From assembly GCA_003963225.1 (NCBI GenBank), contig RXKB01000015.1, forward strand, positions 1-37,964: a stretch of 37,964 bases of DNA, written 5' to 3'. The notes under the pieces are model-generated. The model worked only from the letters and a program-made list of their open reading frames with translations, did no database searches and was not told the origin of the DNA. Position 1 is the first letter of the stretch, and each line of letters opens with the position of its first letter. The position numbers and the translations under genes were made by a program. Source of the stretch: Candidatus Babelota bacterium. GTDB taxonomy: Bacteria > Babelota > Babeliae > Babelales > Vermiphilaceae. Positions 1 to 8,249 of this stretch are shown here, piece by piece.

Positions 1-2
1 AA

Positions 3-50
3 CCCGTTTGTGGCCAATTAACAGGCGTAATTCAAATAGAGCAAGGTTAA
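3..50 (+). CDS. 3' end of an upstream gene (partial, function unknown)
   Basis: The frame from base 3 is open and ends at TAA 48-50, giving a tail that reads about 15 residues (PVCGQLTGVIQIEQG). It looks protein-like and its stop overlaps the ATG of the next small gene as TAATG, the usual layout of a translationally coupled operon. The piece is too short to assign a family, and its start lies outside the window. Confidence 0.35.
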   Translation, partial: PVCGQLTGVIQIEQG

Positions 51-187
51 TGGCAATAATTACATTAACCTTAATGGTATGGTTAGGTTGGTTTACTGTG
101 AGATATTATTATGTATGCCTGCATAAGTATGCTTTTTACAATAAGAATTTGCGTAAAGAAATGATGACTTTAAGTACTTTTGCTTAA
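50..187 (+). CDS. Small membrane protein, 45 aa
   Basis: A short frame begins at ATG 50, sharing one base with the stop of the preceding frame. AAGG at 43-46 lies just upstream, closer than usual. The protein is one strongly hydrophobic segment (about residues 2-24, MAIITLTLMVWLGWF and on) followed by a basic, aromatic tail (HKYAFYNKNLRKEM). That would make a single-pass inner-membrane protein with the basic end in the cytoplasm. The family is not recognised. Short bitopic proteins of this type are often accessory subunits of a membrane complex encoded just upstream, but the upstream gene cannot be seen. It is less certain than the longer genes because of its size. Confidence 0.4.
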   Translation: MAIITLTLMVWLGWFTVRYYYVCLHKYAFYNKNLRKEMMTLSTFA

Positions 188-326
188 TTTTGCTTTTTAT
201 AGTATTTCTTTTGGATTTCTTTTATTGTTTCCAAAAATTTCAAATTTTGTTAACAGAATGAGTTACAAACATCTTCGTATATTTTTAATTAAGAGATAAA
301 TCATACTATTAAAAGAAAAGGATATC

Positions 327-1157
327 ATGCAAAAAGGCTTCCATCCATTATTGGTTTTTGTTTTGCAATCGGCTCTTTTACATGGATCAATGCATAATCA
401 GAACATTATTCAAACACAAGATGTAAGCAAGCAGATGAGTGTAACACAGGTTCATGCGTTGATACTGAAAAAACAAAGCCAGTTTAATGTTTTGAGTAAT
501 TTAATTCCTATATATGTTTTAGCTATAGAACATGAATATTTAACTAAAATACCATTGCAATATAAAAGTGATGTATTGCAATGGTTTCAAGTAATACATA
601 ATGAAGTAAAAGATACTCCGCCAATGGTGCAATGCGCTGTTTGGTGGTCAATATGGCAGAATACTAATTTGAACGAAATCAGAAGGTATATTGATCTTGT
701 TTACAATAAAGAAACAAAACAAGTAGAATTATATTTTAACAAGGCCTGGGCGGAAAAGTCCGATATTCAAATTATAAAAAACGATTATTGTAAAATAGCT
801 GAAAGTACTATGTCTGCTGATATAGATTTTAGCAACCATCAACTTTTGCTTGAAAAGCAAACTACTGAAAATAGTATTACATTGATCAGTGATCAGCCAT
901 CAACTAATAACCATATATCATATGCAGTGCATTTAGTGGGACTACAGCAAGATAATTTATTATTCATAATAGGGGATAATAATCAATTTGCTAAGGCGAG
1001 ATTAAATCCAAAAACAGTAAAACAAGTAAGAAAAAAGAGAGAAGCTGTAATTGCTGCATTCTTCTTTTTAATAGCAAATGCTATAATGTGTATTTATTTT
1101 TCAATCAACTATTTCTTGTATTATGATTGTCCAAGAAAACCTTTTAATTGCTTTTAA
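327..1157 (+). CDS. Secreted or membrane-anchored protein of unknown function, 276 aa
   Basis: ATG 327 is preceded by AAAAGGA at a good distance. The protein opens with a signal peptide (hydrophobic residues 7-19, likely cut near LHG-SM at 20). It then has a mixed, soluble-looking body of about 210 residues rich in Gln, Asn and Lys, and near the end (residues 238-262) a second hydrophobic, aromatic stretch after a KKRR-type basic patch. This predicts a domain outside the cytoplasm with a C-terminal membrane anchor. No family is recognised. Its stop codon overlaps that of the convergent mgtE gene (TTAA at 1154-1157), so no room exists for a separate terminator. Confidence 0.75.
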   Translation: MQKGFHPLLVFVLQSALLHGSMHNQNIIQTQDVSKQMSVTQVHALILKKQSQFNVLSNLIPIYVLAIEHEYLTKIPLQYKSDVLQWFQVIHNEVKDTPPMVQCAVWWSIWQNTNLNEIRRYIDLVYNKETKQVELYFNKAWAEKSDIQIIKNDYCKIAESTMSADIDFSNHQLLLEKQTTENSITLISDQPSTNNHISYAVHLVGLQQDNLLFIIGDNNQFAKARLNPKTVKQVRKKREAVIAAFFFLIANAIMCIYFSINYFLYYDCPRKPFNCF

Positions 1158-2512
1158 AATAAAAAGTAGTAAACCAGGTAACAGAAAATAGTTGTTCCTG
1201 CAATGTCCATAATGGTTGCTAAAAATGGGCCAGCAGCAAATGCAGGATCAATATTTATTTTTTTAAGTAAAAGAGGAGTACAGCTTCCTAAGGCTGTTGC
1301 AACCATCACAATTAAGCCTAGTGCCAAACTAATAACTGCGCATTCGTGTAATGAGCCACCTGTTAAATATACGCGCAAAAAGCCTGCAGCCCCCAAACAA
1401 AAAGAAAGCACAAATGCCATAGAAAGTTCGCGAAACAAAAATTTATAGACATGCGCAGAGGTGATTTCTCCTGCAGCAAGACCTTGAATAAGCACTGCAG
1501 ATGTTTGACTGCTTGTGTTGCCTCCAACGCCAATAAGCATTGGTATAAATGATATTAAAAATGCAGAGAGCGTTGCTTCGTACGAATGCAAAATAGAGGT
1601 TGAAAACGAACCTGTTAAAAGCAAAATAACTAAAATATAGCCTCTTGCCCAAATCATGCGAATAAATGGTGTTTCAAAATACGGGTATTTAAGTGGCATG
1701 ACAGCACCAATTTTTTGAATATCTTCGCCAGCTTCTTCAACCAATACATCAACCAATGTGCTTGCAGGAATTGCGCCTAAAAAGTGGCCTTCTTGATCAG
1801 TTACTGGTGCAATAGTTAAATTGTAATGTACCATTTTTTGTGCAACTTCTTCTTGATCTTGGGTTGTAAAAGCAACCAGTTCGTTTTCATGCATAAAAGA
1901 GTTAATATGTGCATCTGCTTTATGTAGTACTAAATCTTCTAGATTTATATATCCTACTAATTTATGTGCATTGTTGATAATAAAAATGCGCGTATGAATA
2001 TCTTTGCTTGGACGTAACCTTTGGAGTATTTGAATGCTTTTATGAACTGTAAAATCTTGCATTAATGTTACTACGTCTGTGTGCATAACTCCGCCTGCAG
2101 AATCAGGGGAGAATTTCATGAGAGACATAACTTGATGGCGAACATGTTTTTGTAAAAGACCTAAGTATTTTTTAAGGTCTTCGTCAGATAAAAAATCAAA
2201 AAGATCAGTAAGTTCATCTGCAGAAAGTGTTTTAAAAGCGCCTACCTGTTCTACTTCAGTCATTTGTTGTAAAATAAATGCCTTCATTGAATTGGAAAAC
2301 TCTTTAAAAACTTCTAATTGCAATTCTTTTGGTAGCTGCCCAAATAATTTTTGTACTGTGTGTTTATCAATTTCAGCTAAAAAATCCGCAATATCAACCG
2401 GATGCATATCTAAAAAAGCTTGCCAGACAGATTTTTGTAATGTTTTATCCTGCGCTGCTGGAGCTGTAGAGTGTTCTAAGATTTTTTTTAAAATTTTTTT
2501 TGGGTTATCCAT
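1154..2512 (-). CDS. mgtE: Magnesium transporter MgtE
   Basis: MgtE is a homodimeric, Mg2+-gated channel of the inner membrane. The 452-residue protein has the full layout: helical MgtE_N domain (about 1-130), paired CBS domains that sense cytoplasmic Mg2+ (about 135-255), then a five-helix pore region (about 285-452). The pore signature GVGGNTSSQ is at 328-336 and D436, in the position of the pore aspartate of the Thermus protein, is present in ATIMDIAG. I place the start at ATG 2512, because AGGAG (2521-2525) sits 8 bases upstream; an in-frame start seven codons earlier (2533) lacks this. It is divergent from the pseudouridine synthase gene and convergent with the gene at 327. Confidence 0.95.
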   Translation of the reverse strand: MDNPKKILKKILEHSTAPAAQDKTLQKSVWQAFLDMHPVDIADFLAEIDKHTVQKLFGQLPKELQLEVFKEFSNSMKAFILQQMTEVEQVGAFKTLSADELTDLFDFLSDEDLKKYLGLLQKHVRHQVMSLMKFSPDSAGGVMHTDVVTLMQDFTVHKSIQILQRLRPSKDIHTRIFIINNAHKLVGYINLEDLVLHKADAHINSFMHENELVAFTTQDQEEVAQKMVHYNLTIAPVTDQEGHFLGAIPASTLVDVLVEEAGEDIQKIGAVMPLKYPYFETPFIRMIWARGYILVILLLTGSFSTSILHSYEATLSAFLISFIPMLIGVGGNTSSQTSAVLIQGLAAGEITSAHVYKFLFRELSMAFVLSFCLGAAGFLRVYLTGGSLHECAVISLALGLIVMVATALGSCTPLLLKKINIDPAFAAGPFLATIMDIAGTTIFCYLVYYFLF

Positions 2513-2621
2513 AGTTATAACTCCTATCCACACAAACAGTATTTTTTGACTTTTACCTTGATGACGATACTCTTAACACTATAACTTTTATTTCATTGTA
2601 TACTTTATTTAAGAAGAATAT

Positions 2622-3590
2622 ATGAATAACTCAACTATACTGCCAGAAAAATGCACGCAATTCAATGGATTATATAAATGGACAGTGCAAAAACAAGCTG
2701 TTAATTCTAGGTTAGACAAGTATATTACCGAACAAACCAATATTTTTTCACGATCTTTTGTTCAAAAAATGATTTTGCAAGGTAATGTAAGTGTTAATCA
2801 AAAAGCTGTTTTAAAAGCAAATATAGTGTTAAAATCTGGTGATACTATTATTATGCAGACGCCAATACCATATAAACCAACTATTGATGATATTAAGATT
2901 GCTAATGAACGTATAGATATTGTATATGAACATGAAGATTTTTTTATTATTAATAAGCCTGCTGGTATTCTAGTTCATAAAGTACCTGGTGTTAATAATC
3001 AAGTTACTATAGTTGACTGGCTGCTTAATTATGGTCTTGTTTCTTACGCATTACATGATAATGTTAGACCAGGTATTGTGCATCGTTTAGATAAAAACAC
3101 TTCTGGCTTGATGATAATTGCAAAAAATCCGTATGGGCATGCTTATTTAGCAAAGCTATTTCAAGATCGATTGATACAAAAAAAATATGTTGCCATTGTG
3201 CAAGGGATTACTCCTCCTGAAGGTTCGATTGATTTTTATATTGGTCGTGATCCTATAACAAAATCACGTATGGCTGCTTCACGAGTAAAAAGGGACCATA
3301 CTTTTAGAACAGCGTTAACTCATTTTAAAACAGTTGCATCGAATAACAGTATTTCTTTAGTAGAAGCATCTCCTGTGACTGGCAGAACTCATCAAATTCG
3401 TATTCATTTACAAGCAATAGGTCATCCTCTGCTTGGAGATACCTTATACCATGTTGCTGATGCAATGTTTACTCGGCACGCATTGCATGCTTCAGCCTTA
3501 TCATTTACTTTTCATGATCAACTGGTCTGTGTAGCCTCAGCATTACCCGATGATTTAAATCAAGCGTGTCTTTATTATAACCTTAATTAA
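2622..3590 (+). CDS. rluD: RluA/RluD-family rRNA pseudouridine synthase
   Basis: The enzyme isomerises uridines of 23S rRNA to pseudouridine in the cytoplasm. It is 322 residues, normal for RluD. An S4 RNA-binding domain occupies about residues 28-76 (SRLDKYITEQ onward), followed by the catalytic domain with the HRLDKNTSG motif at 154-162. D157 is the catalytic aspartate. Further family blocks are visible: INKPAGILVH near 110 and GRTHQIRIHLQAIGHPLLGD near 258. Start ATG 2622 has a weak AAGAAG signal 6-11 bases upstream. Assignment to RluD rather than RluA or RluC rests on the S4 domain and general layout, so the exact target uridines are not certain. It is divergent from mgtE. Confidence 0.88.
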   Translation: MNNSTILPEKCTQFNGLYKWTVQKQAVNSRLDKYITEQTNIFSRSFVQKMILQGNVSVNQKAVLKANIVLKSGDTIIMQTPIPYKPTIDDIKIANERIDIVYEHEDFFIINKPAGILVHKVPGVNNQVTIVDWLLNYGLVSYALHDNVRPGIVHRLDKNTSGLMIIAKNPYGHAYLAKLFQDRLIQKKYVAIVQGITPPEGSIDFYIGRDPITKSRMAASRVKRDHTFRTALTHFKTVASNNSISLVEASPVTGRTHQIRIHLQAIGHPLLGDTLYHVADAMFTRHALHASALSFTFHDQLVCVASALPDDLNQACLYYNLN

Positions 3591-3864
3591 ATTTTTTTCT
3601 GTTTTACAACTTTTAATTAACAACAGTAACTTGAATGGGCGCATTTTTTATTAAGTTTGGAAAAAATCTTTTTTTGACTTATGCATAAGTATAGCAATTT
3701 CTTTTGTAAAGTTTGCTATAATTTTAAAATTCTTTATAGTATAAAATAAAAATTTTAATTTCTATTTTATAAATCATTAATAAAATATTTTATTTAATTA
3801 AAATTTTTTTATATATGTTTAACAAGCTTTGTGTATGTTCATAGTTAGTTTACAAGGATGTTTG

Positions 3865-4428
3865 ATGGTATTTTATAGTAAAAAAGTCTATTTAGAAATA
3901 TTTTTAATCTTTTTTGGCTTTATGTTACATCAGCTACACGCTGGTTATGTGCCTTGTTATGAGCCAAAAAAATTTAATTATAAATCATTGTTAGTATTAG
4001 CGCATATTATGGAATTAATATCAAAACGTCATCCTTCTTCAAGCGAATGCAAAGAAATAGTAGCGTTTTTACAACATGAACCAAAAAAGAAAAAATTTTC
4101 TGTGTTACCAGATAGCAACCGTGAAATTTCTTTTTTGTCAGATCATGACATAGATGGATTGATTGCTGTTAGAAAGTTGCTTAATGATCCTATTATTCAA
4201 GAATATCCAGAAGAGATTAATGAAATTTTAAAAAAGTGTTTTTATGTGGAAAAAGAAATAAATAATATTGTGTCAAAAAGATCTTTTTATAACTTTTTTG
4301 AGGAATTGGCAAACTGTTTATTTACTGCTATGGAAGAAGTTCAAAAAGAAGAAATGTTGGTAAAAAAATCAACTGCTAGCCATACCATTAATGGCCAAGG
4401 TAATTGTATTAACTTAAGAAAAACATAA
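3865..4428 (+). CDS. Small secreted protein of unknown function, 187 aa
   Basis: I choose ATG 3865 because AAGGA (3854-3858) lies 6 bases upstream and the protein then begins directly with a signal peptide (MVFYSKK followed by a hydrophobic run to LHQLHA, cut near residue 24). An in-frame start twelve codons earlier has neither. The mature part is about 160 residues, mostly charged and helical, with several Lys-rich patches and Glu-rich segments. No domain is recognised. The 270 bp upstream are very AT-rich and hold no visible gene. The downstream neighbour on this strand is far away, so it is probably expressed alone. Confidence 0.7.
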   Translation: MVFYSKKVYLEIFLIFFGFMLHQLHAGYVPCYEPKKFNYKSLLVLAHIMELISKRHPSSSECKEIVAFLQHEPKKKKFSVLPDSNREISFLSDHDIDGLIAVRKLLNDPIIQEYPEEINEILKKCFYVEKEINNIVSKRSFYNFFEELANCLFTAMEEVQKEEMLVKKSTASHTINGQGNCINLRKT

Positions 4429-4498
4429 TACCCATAATCAAAAAGAATAACTATCATATTTTATAAAGAAAAATAAATGGTAAAATAATATACAAATT

Positions 4499-5252
4499 TT
4501 ATTGGCATTGGTTCCAGGATTGTATTAGCCAAAAAGCTTCTCTTGCTTGGGTAAAATAGCAATCCATGAAATTTTCTATTTGTTGATTGAGCATATTTTT
4601 TTAGCAAGATGAATCTTGCTGTTTTTATTTAGCTATAAAAGGTAATGCTCCATAAAGATGATATCTAATGTTTTCTATTCAGTTTGGCGTTGTTTGTTGA
4701 TCAAAAATAAATTTTTTTTTAGTTAATCATGTTTAAAATAAAATAAATTTTTCTTCTAATGAATGATTTGAGTCGTAAATGTTGACATAATTTTCAGTAA
4801 ATGGACAAGTACTAAAAATCTGCCTGTATTTAAAAAATACAAAAGCTAGGCCGTTTGATATTGACACACTGAATAATTTAGGAATGTATGTATAAAATAT
4901 AAAAAGATTATATTTTTTTTTGGCATTTTTAATATAGAGCATACAAGTTTTTTATTATAATCTAATTCTTCTTGTTGGCTTTTATCATTATAAAACTCTT
5001 TAAGGGAATTTCTAAGAAAAATAGTTGGCAAGGTCTTAATGGCCCCACTAATGCATATTTTTTCGGTGTTAAAATAGTGTAATTGCCTTCTAATAAAAAA
5101 GTTGAAGATATCTTGTCTGTTTCCATCATATGATAATATAGGTACGGAAGTTCAACTTTTTGTAATCCTTCTCTATGAAATAGGTCCAATAAAGAAACTG
5201 GGCACTCTTTAAAGCTGCATAATAAATTTATTGGGAAAAACAAATAAAACAT
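4499..5252 (-). pseudogene. Decayed tandem paralogue of the secreted protein at 5406-6254
   Basis: Three consecutive pieces in three different frames line up with the intact neighbour. Piece 1 (5252-4962) has EGLQKVELPYLYYHM against GQGLQSVELPFQYYHM, and LLEGNYTIL then VGPLRPCQLFF against VGPLLPCQLFY. Piece 2 (to about 4846) has EELDYNKKLVCSILKMPKKNI against EELKHNKLLIYSILQIKQENI. Piece 3 (4942-4733) has STCPFTENY against STCPVKENY. About 65 residues of the middle of the intact protein are missing. A further scrap at 4594-4499 (ENFMDC then AREAFW) may match its tail (EDFRQC then AKEKNPFF); this last part is less certain. At least two frameshifts plus a deletion make it a clear pseudogene. The signal peptide (MFYLFFPINLLCSF) is still recognisable. 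Confidence 0.8.
4603..4620 (+). terminator. Possible rho-independent terminator
   Basis: A 7-bp perfect inverted repeat AGCAAGA / TCTTGCT with a TGAA loop is followed by GTTTTTATTT, the layout of an intrinsic terminator reading rightward. It lies about 175 bp past the gene ending at 4428, which is far, and inside the decayed tail of the minus-strand pseudogene. It could be chance. Confidence 0.3.
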
Positions 5253-5334
5253 ATATATAATATCAACATTAACCTAGTACTTTTTTCTATTTTAATATTA
5301 TGCAATTTGCATAGCATTATTTTATCCATAAAAT

Positions 5335-5369
5335 AAGTAGTTTATAAACAATACAACCAACAACTGCTT
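5335..5369. repeat. Degraded copy of the hairpin at 6349-6380
   Basis: AAGTAGTT (5335-5342) and AACTGCTT (5362-5369) form the arms of a hairpin with one mismatch or wobble. The loop contains AACAATACAA and the right side reads AACTGCTTTAATTACTTAAAA. The terminator at 6349-6380 has AACAATATAA and AACTGCTTTAACAATTAAAA in the same places. Each copy lies just upstream of a member of the same gene pair, so this hairpin appears to have been duplicated together with the gene. Confidence 0.5.
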
Positions 5370-5405
5370 TAATTACTTAAAATACATTTTAGCTGGCATC
5401 ATTTG

Positions 5406-6254
5406 CTATATTTTTACAAAAGGCAATGAATTGTATAAAGGGTATTCATTATCATTTTCACTGTCAGAATTATATTGATAAAAAAATGGATTTTTTTCTT
5501 TTGCATAAGCTATACATTGTCTAAAATCTTCTTTTTTTTGTCCCAATGTTGGTTCTTGGTTGTCATAATCAGTTTGAAAGTAATTTTCTTTTACAGGACA
5601 GGTGCTATAAAGAGTGCCATTTTTTACTAAAACAAAAAGCCGAGCAAGTAGATAGTGGCCTAATTGATTGTTAAAATCAAAAAGCAATGTTATTATATTT
5701 TCTTGTTTGATTTGTAATATTGAGTAAATAAGAAGTTTGTTATGTTTTAACTCTTCTTCTTGTGTTCTATTTTGATAAACAGTTTTAAAAGCAATGTATT
5801 TGTTATTATTTACTTGCACATTGTTTTTATCATAACCATCGTCTTTATTTGTAAATAAAATTATTTTTGCTAGTATCCAATCGTCTGGGCCATATAGCTT
5901 GCTTATATTTTGTAATAGTCTTTCAAATTGTGCTGCGGCTGCTATATGAGCAGCAATAGTGGTGTTTTTTGTTGGTAAGTATGCATAAAAAAGTTGACAA
6001 GGCAATAATGGTCCAACCAGGACTGATTCTGAATTGCTTGATAAAATAGTGTAATTACCTTCAAGTAATAAAGGGATTGTAGATTGATTTTCTGTAGGTT
6101 TCATGTGATAGTATTGAAATGGAAGTTCAACGCTTTGTAATCCTTGTCCAGGATATAGTTCTAATAAAGACATTTGATAGGTTGTATGTTCACTACCTAT
6201 TATATTTGTTGCCAAAAAATAAATAAAAAATATACAAAACATATTCATGAACAC
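5406..6254 (-). CDS. Secreted protein of unknown function, 282 aa (intact member of a tandem pair)
   Basis: The protein begins with a signal peptide (FCIFFIYFLATNIIGS, likely cut near residue 20). The mature part starts with a conserved block LLELYPGQGLQSVELPFQYY, then LLEGNYTILS and VGPLLPCQLFYAYLP. It ends with an acidic tail rich in Asn, Asp, Glu and Tyr. These blocks recur in the adjacent pseudogene, which shows that they define a family, but I recognise no known domain. The GTG at 6254 has AAGGA 6 bases upstream; the in-frame ATG at 6248 is an alternative with longer spacing. The four Cys are few for a secreted protein. Repeated AT-rich codons match its neighbours. Confidence 0.72.
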   Translation of the reverse strand: MFMNMFCIFFIYFLATNIIGSEHTTYQMSLLELYPGQGLQSVELPFQYYHMKPTENQSTIPLLLEGNYTILSSNSESVLVGPLLPCQLFYAYLPTKNTTIAAHIAAAAQFERLLQNISKLYGPDDWILAKIILFTNKDDGYDKNNVQVNNNKYIAFKTVYQNRTQEEELKHNKLLIYSILQIKQENIITLLFDFNNQLGHYLLARLFVLVKNGTLYSTCPVKENYFQTDYDNQEPTLGQKKEDFRQCIAYAKEKNPFFYQYNSDSENDNEYPLYNSLPFVKI

Positions 6255-6348
6255 GTTACTTCCTTTTTTACATTATCCGTTAATTATGTGTTATTATTTA
6301 TGGGAGGTAAAAACATTCATGCTAAATATAAATACTCTATTTATAAAA

Positions 6349-6380
6349 AAGCAGTTGCTCAACAATATAAACAACTGCTT
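6349..6380 (-). terminator. Rho-independent terminator of the gene at 6402-6725
   Basis: AAGCAGTTG (6349-6357) and CAACTGCTT (6372-6380) form a perfect 9-bp stem with a 14-base loop. Read on the minus strand it is followed by TTTTTTATAAA, a typical T tract. It lies 22 bp beyond the stop of the minus-strand gene ending at 6402. Confidence 0.7.
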
Positions 6381-6401
6381 TAACAATTAAAACATATATT
6401 T

Positions 6402-6725
6402 TTAATTTTTAGGATGTATTACAACAGAATTAAGAAAGGCAAGTGTTGCTTCGGGATCTTTTTTATACATATTTGCAATAATTGATTGTCGACCTTTATT
6501 ATCATGTGTTTTTATTGGCAAGTGTGCATGTACTTTTTTTGATAGATCATCGTATTTAAGATTATTTAAAAAGTGTATGTCAGAAATGAATTCTACAGGC
6601 AGTTGTGCTTGGCCAATTCGTGTATGTCCTTCTACTAATTGATCTAAAGCTTTATATTTATTTTCCATTGCATAAATATTACCAAAAATAGTTGTTAGTA
6701 TGCATAATGTATATACATTATGCAT
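6402..6725 (-). CDS. Small secreted protein of unknown function, 107 aa
   Basis: ATG 6725 has AAAGG 9 bases upstream. Residues 1-19 are a signal peptide (MHNVYTLCILTTIFGNIYA) ending in a good signal peptidase I site before MENK. The mature 88 residues are hydrophilic and probably helical, with a Lys- and His-rich stretch. No family is recognised. The mature end beginning with Met-Glu is shared with several other exported proteins of this window (16281, 23658, 24569 and 25465). A hairpin terminator follows at 6349-6380. Confidence 0.65.
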   Translation of the reverse strand: MHNVYTLCILTTIFGNIYAMENKYKALDQLVEGHTRIGQAQLPVEFISDIHFLNNLKYDDLSKKVHAHLPIKTHDNKGRQSIIANMYKKDPEATLAFLNSVVIHPKN

Positions 6726-6956
6726 GTAACTAAACCTTTCCTGTGTTGTTATTAATGTCTATTATTAGTTTCACTGTATACTGTTGATCAAATAAAAAAA
6801 TAGCTTTTGTATAGCTCGCAACATTTTTACATGGTATATAAAATTATACTTTATTTAGATTTAGTATTATGAACATAAATAATACATTATGCAAGCATTT
6901 GCCGTATTATGTTGTTATGATATAGTTTAGCGAAATAAAAATATGTGTTGTATGCT

Positions 6957-8204
6957 ATGTGGTATTTTATTATTGCTTTATTGTGTATTCAATCAATTGT
7001 ACAAGCCAAAATATTTGACAATAACCTTATAGCCATTTCTGGGTACATAAAATATGACGCTTATATTGATTCACGGCAAGTAGTTGGTTCTTCAGATAAT
7101 TATAACCTTTTTTATCCTGTACCTAGGCAATATGATTCTTTGGGTGTTGATATTAACAGGCATGGTCAAACAAATTTAGTTACACTTGCATCCCGAACAA
7201 AACTAACTTTTAATAGCCCCGTAATGCATAATTGTACAAGCAAAGCCTGCATTGAAGTAGATATTAATGGCCGTGGTACCACGTTGCAAGTACAACGAGT
7301 TCGGCATGCATTTGTAGAAGTTGAGGGTGATTGGTGGAAGGTCATAGTTGGGCATACTTGGCATCCTTTTTACAAACCGCCACACACACCTGCGCCAATA
7401 GCAAATAATGCAGGTCAGCCATTTGAAACGTATGTTAGGCATCCACAAATACGGTTTGTAGTCAAAAAAAATAACAGCAGTATAGTTTTTGCGATTCTTG
7501 AGCAAGTTGACTTTTTATCTGATGGTCCACAAGGTCCAAGTTCAACATATATACGAAACAGCATGTTGCCAGAGTTGCATGTGCAATTGCAACAATCATT
7601 TGCAAGCCACTGGTTTTCAGTGTGCATAGATTTTAAGCGCATTGTGCCAAGATTGGTTACACAAAATGGATGTTCAGTTGTGGAACATGTTAACAGTATT
7701 ATTGCTGGCTTTATGCTTGATTTTTGTTTTACAAAATGGACATGTAAAACAAAACTAATTTACGCAGAAAATGGGTCAGAGATGTCTTTAATTGGGGGTT
7801 ATGCAGTACGTGCCATTGATGGAACAACAGACTACAGAACGTACACGCCATTACGATCTGTTTCTTGGTGGGGTGAATGCAGGTACGCAATTAATAACCA
7901 ACTTCAACCTGCTTTATTTGTTGGGTATGCTTACAATTTGGGCTCGCGCCATGTTATTATTACCGATCTTACAGATAGTGTAGGGGCGGTGATTGATGAG
8001 CGTGTTTTTGGTTTTGGAACTAATATACAGCATTTAGTTCGTTTTTCTCCGCGCATACGTTATACAATAAACAGCGTTGAGCTTTGTGCAGAAGTTGAAT
8101 ACACACATGCTTGGCAAGGTAGTTTGCAAACTGACGGAAAAATACACAATACAGATAACGTGGGTGTCATACGTGGTATCATTGGTATGTTTTACTATTT
8201 TTGA
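6957..8204 (+). CDS. Porin-like outer-membrane beta-barrel protein
   Basis: The 415-residue protein has a signal peptide (MWYFIIALLCIQSIVQA) and then GYIKYDAYIDSRQVVG, which resembles the first strand of porins of the DcaP/Porin_O_P kind. The body alternates hydrophobic and polar residues with many aromatic residues and short turns rich in Asn and Gly, and it ends with MFYYF. A C-terminal aromatic residue is the usual signal for barrel insertion into the outer membrane. It would let small solutes across the outer membrane; the substrate cannot be read. I take ATG 6957; GTG 6945 is an in-frame alternative and neither has a clear ribosome binding site. It implies a Gram-negative-type envelope. 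Confidence 0.7.
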   Translation: MWYFIIALLCIQSIVQAKIFDNNLIAISGYIKYDAYIDSRQVVGSSDNYNLFYPVPRQYDSLGVDINRHGQTNLVTLASRTKLTFNSPVMHNCTSKACIEVDINGRGTTLQVQRVRHAFVEVEGDWWKVIVGHTWHPFYKPPHTPAPIANNAGQPFETYVRHPQIRFVVKKNNSSIVFAILEQVDFLSDGPQGPSSTYIRNSMLPELHVQLQQSFASHWFSVCIDFKRIVPRLVTQNGCSVVEHVNSIIAGFMLDFCFTKWTCKTKLIYAENGSEMSLIGGYAVRAIDGTTDYRTYTPLRSVSWWGECRYAINNQLQPALFVGYAYNLGSRHVIITDLTDSVGAVIDERVFGFGTNIQHLVRFSPRIRYTINSVELCAEVEYTHAWQGSLQTDGKIHNTDNVGVIRGIIGMFYYF

Positions 8205-8209
8205 TAGGT

Positions 8210-8246
8210 AAATATGAAAATTCTTAATTGAAGCATTTTCATATTT
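8210..8246. terminator. Bidirectional rho-independent terminator
   Basis: A perfect 12-bp inverted repeat (AAATATGAAAAT at 8210-8221 and ATTTTCATATTT at 8235-8246) with a 13-base loop and T or A tracts on both sides lies between two convergent genes (ending at 8204 and 8250). It can serve both. Confidence 0.7.
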
Positions 8247-8249
8247 TTA

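Noticed and set aside
3583..3620. Inverted repeat TTAATTAAA / TTTAATTAA at the end of the pseudouridine synthase gene
   Set aside because: The stem is made only of A-T pairs, includes the stop codon and has no T tract after it, so a terminator call is not justified.
5299..5313. 15-bp palindrome TATGCAATTTGCATA
   Set aside because: It is short and AT-rich, and no gene start lies at a fitting distance on either strand other than the pseudogene. It is probably chance.
6174..6383. Plus-strand 69-codon frame
   Set aside because: It covers the start of the secreted-protein gene on the other strand and the terminator hairpin, has no ribosome binding site and no protein-like features.
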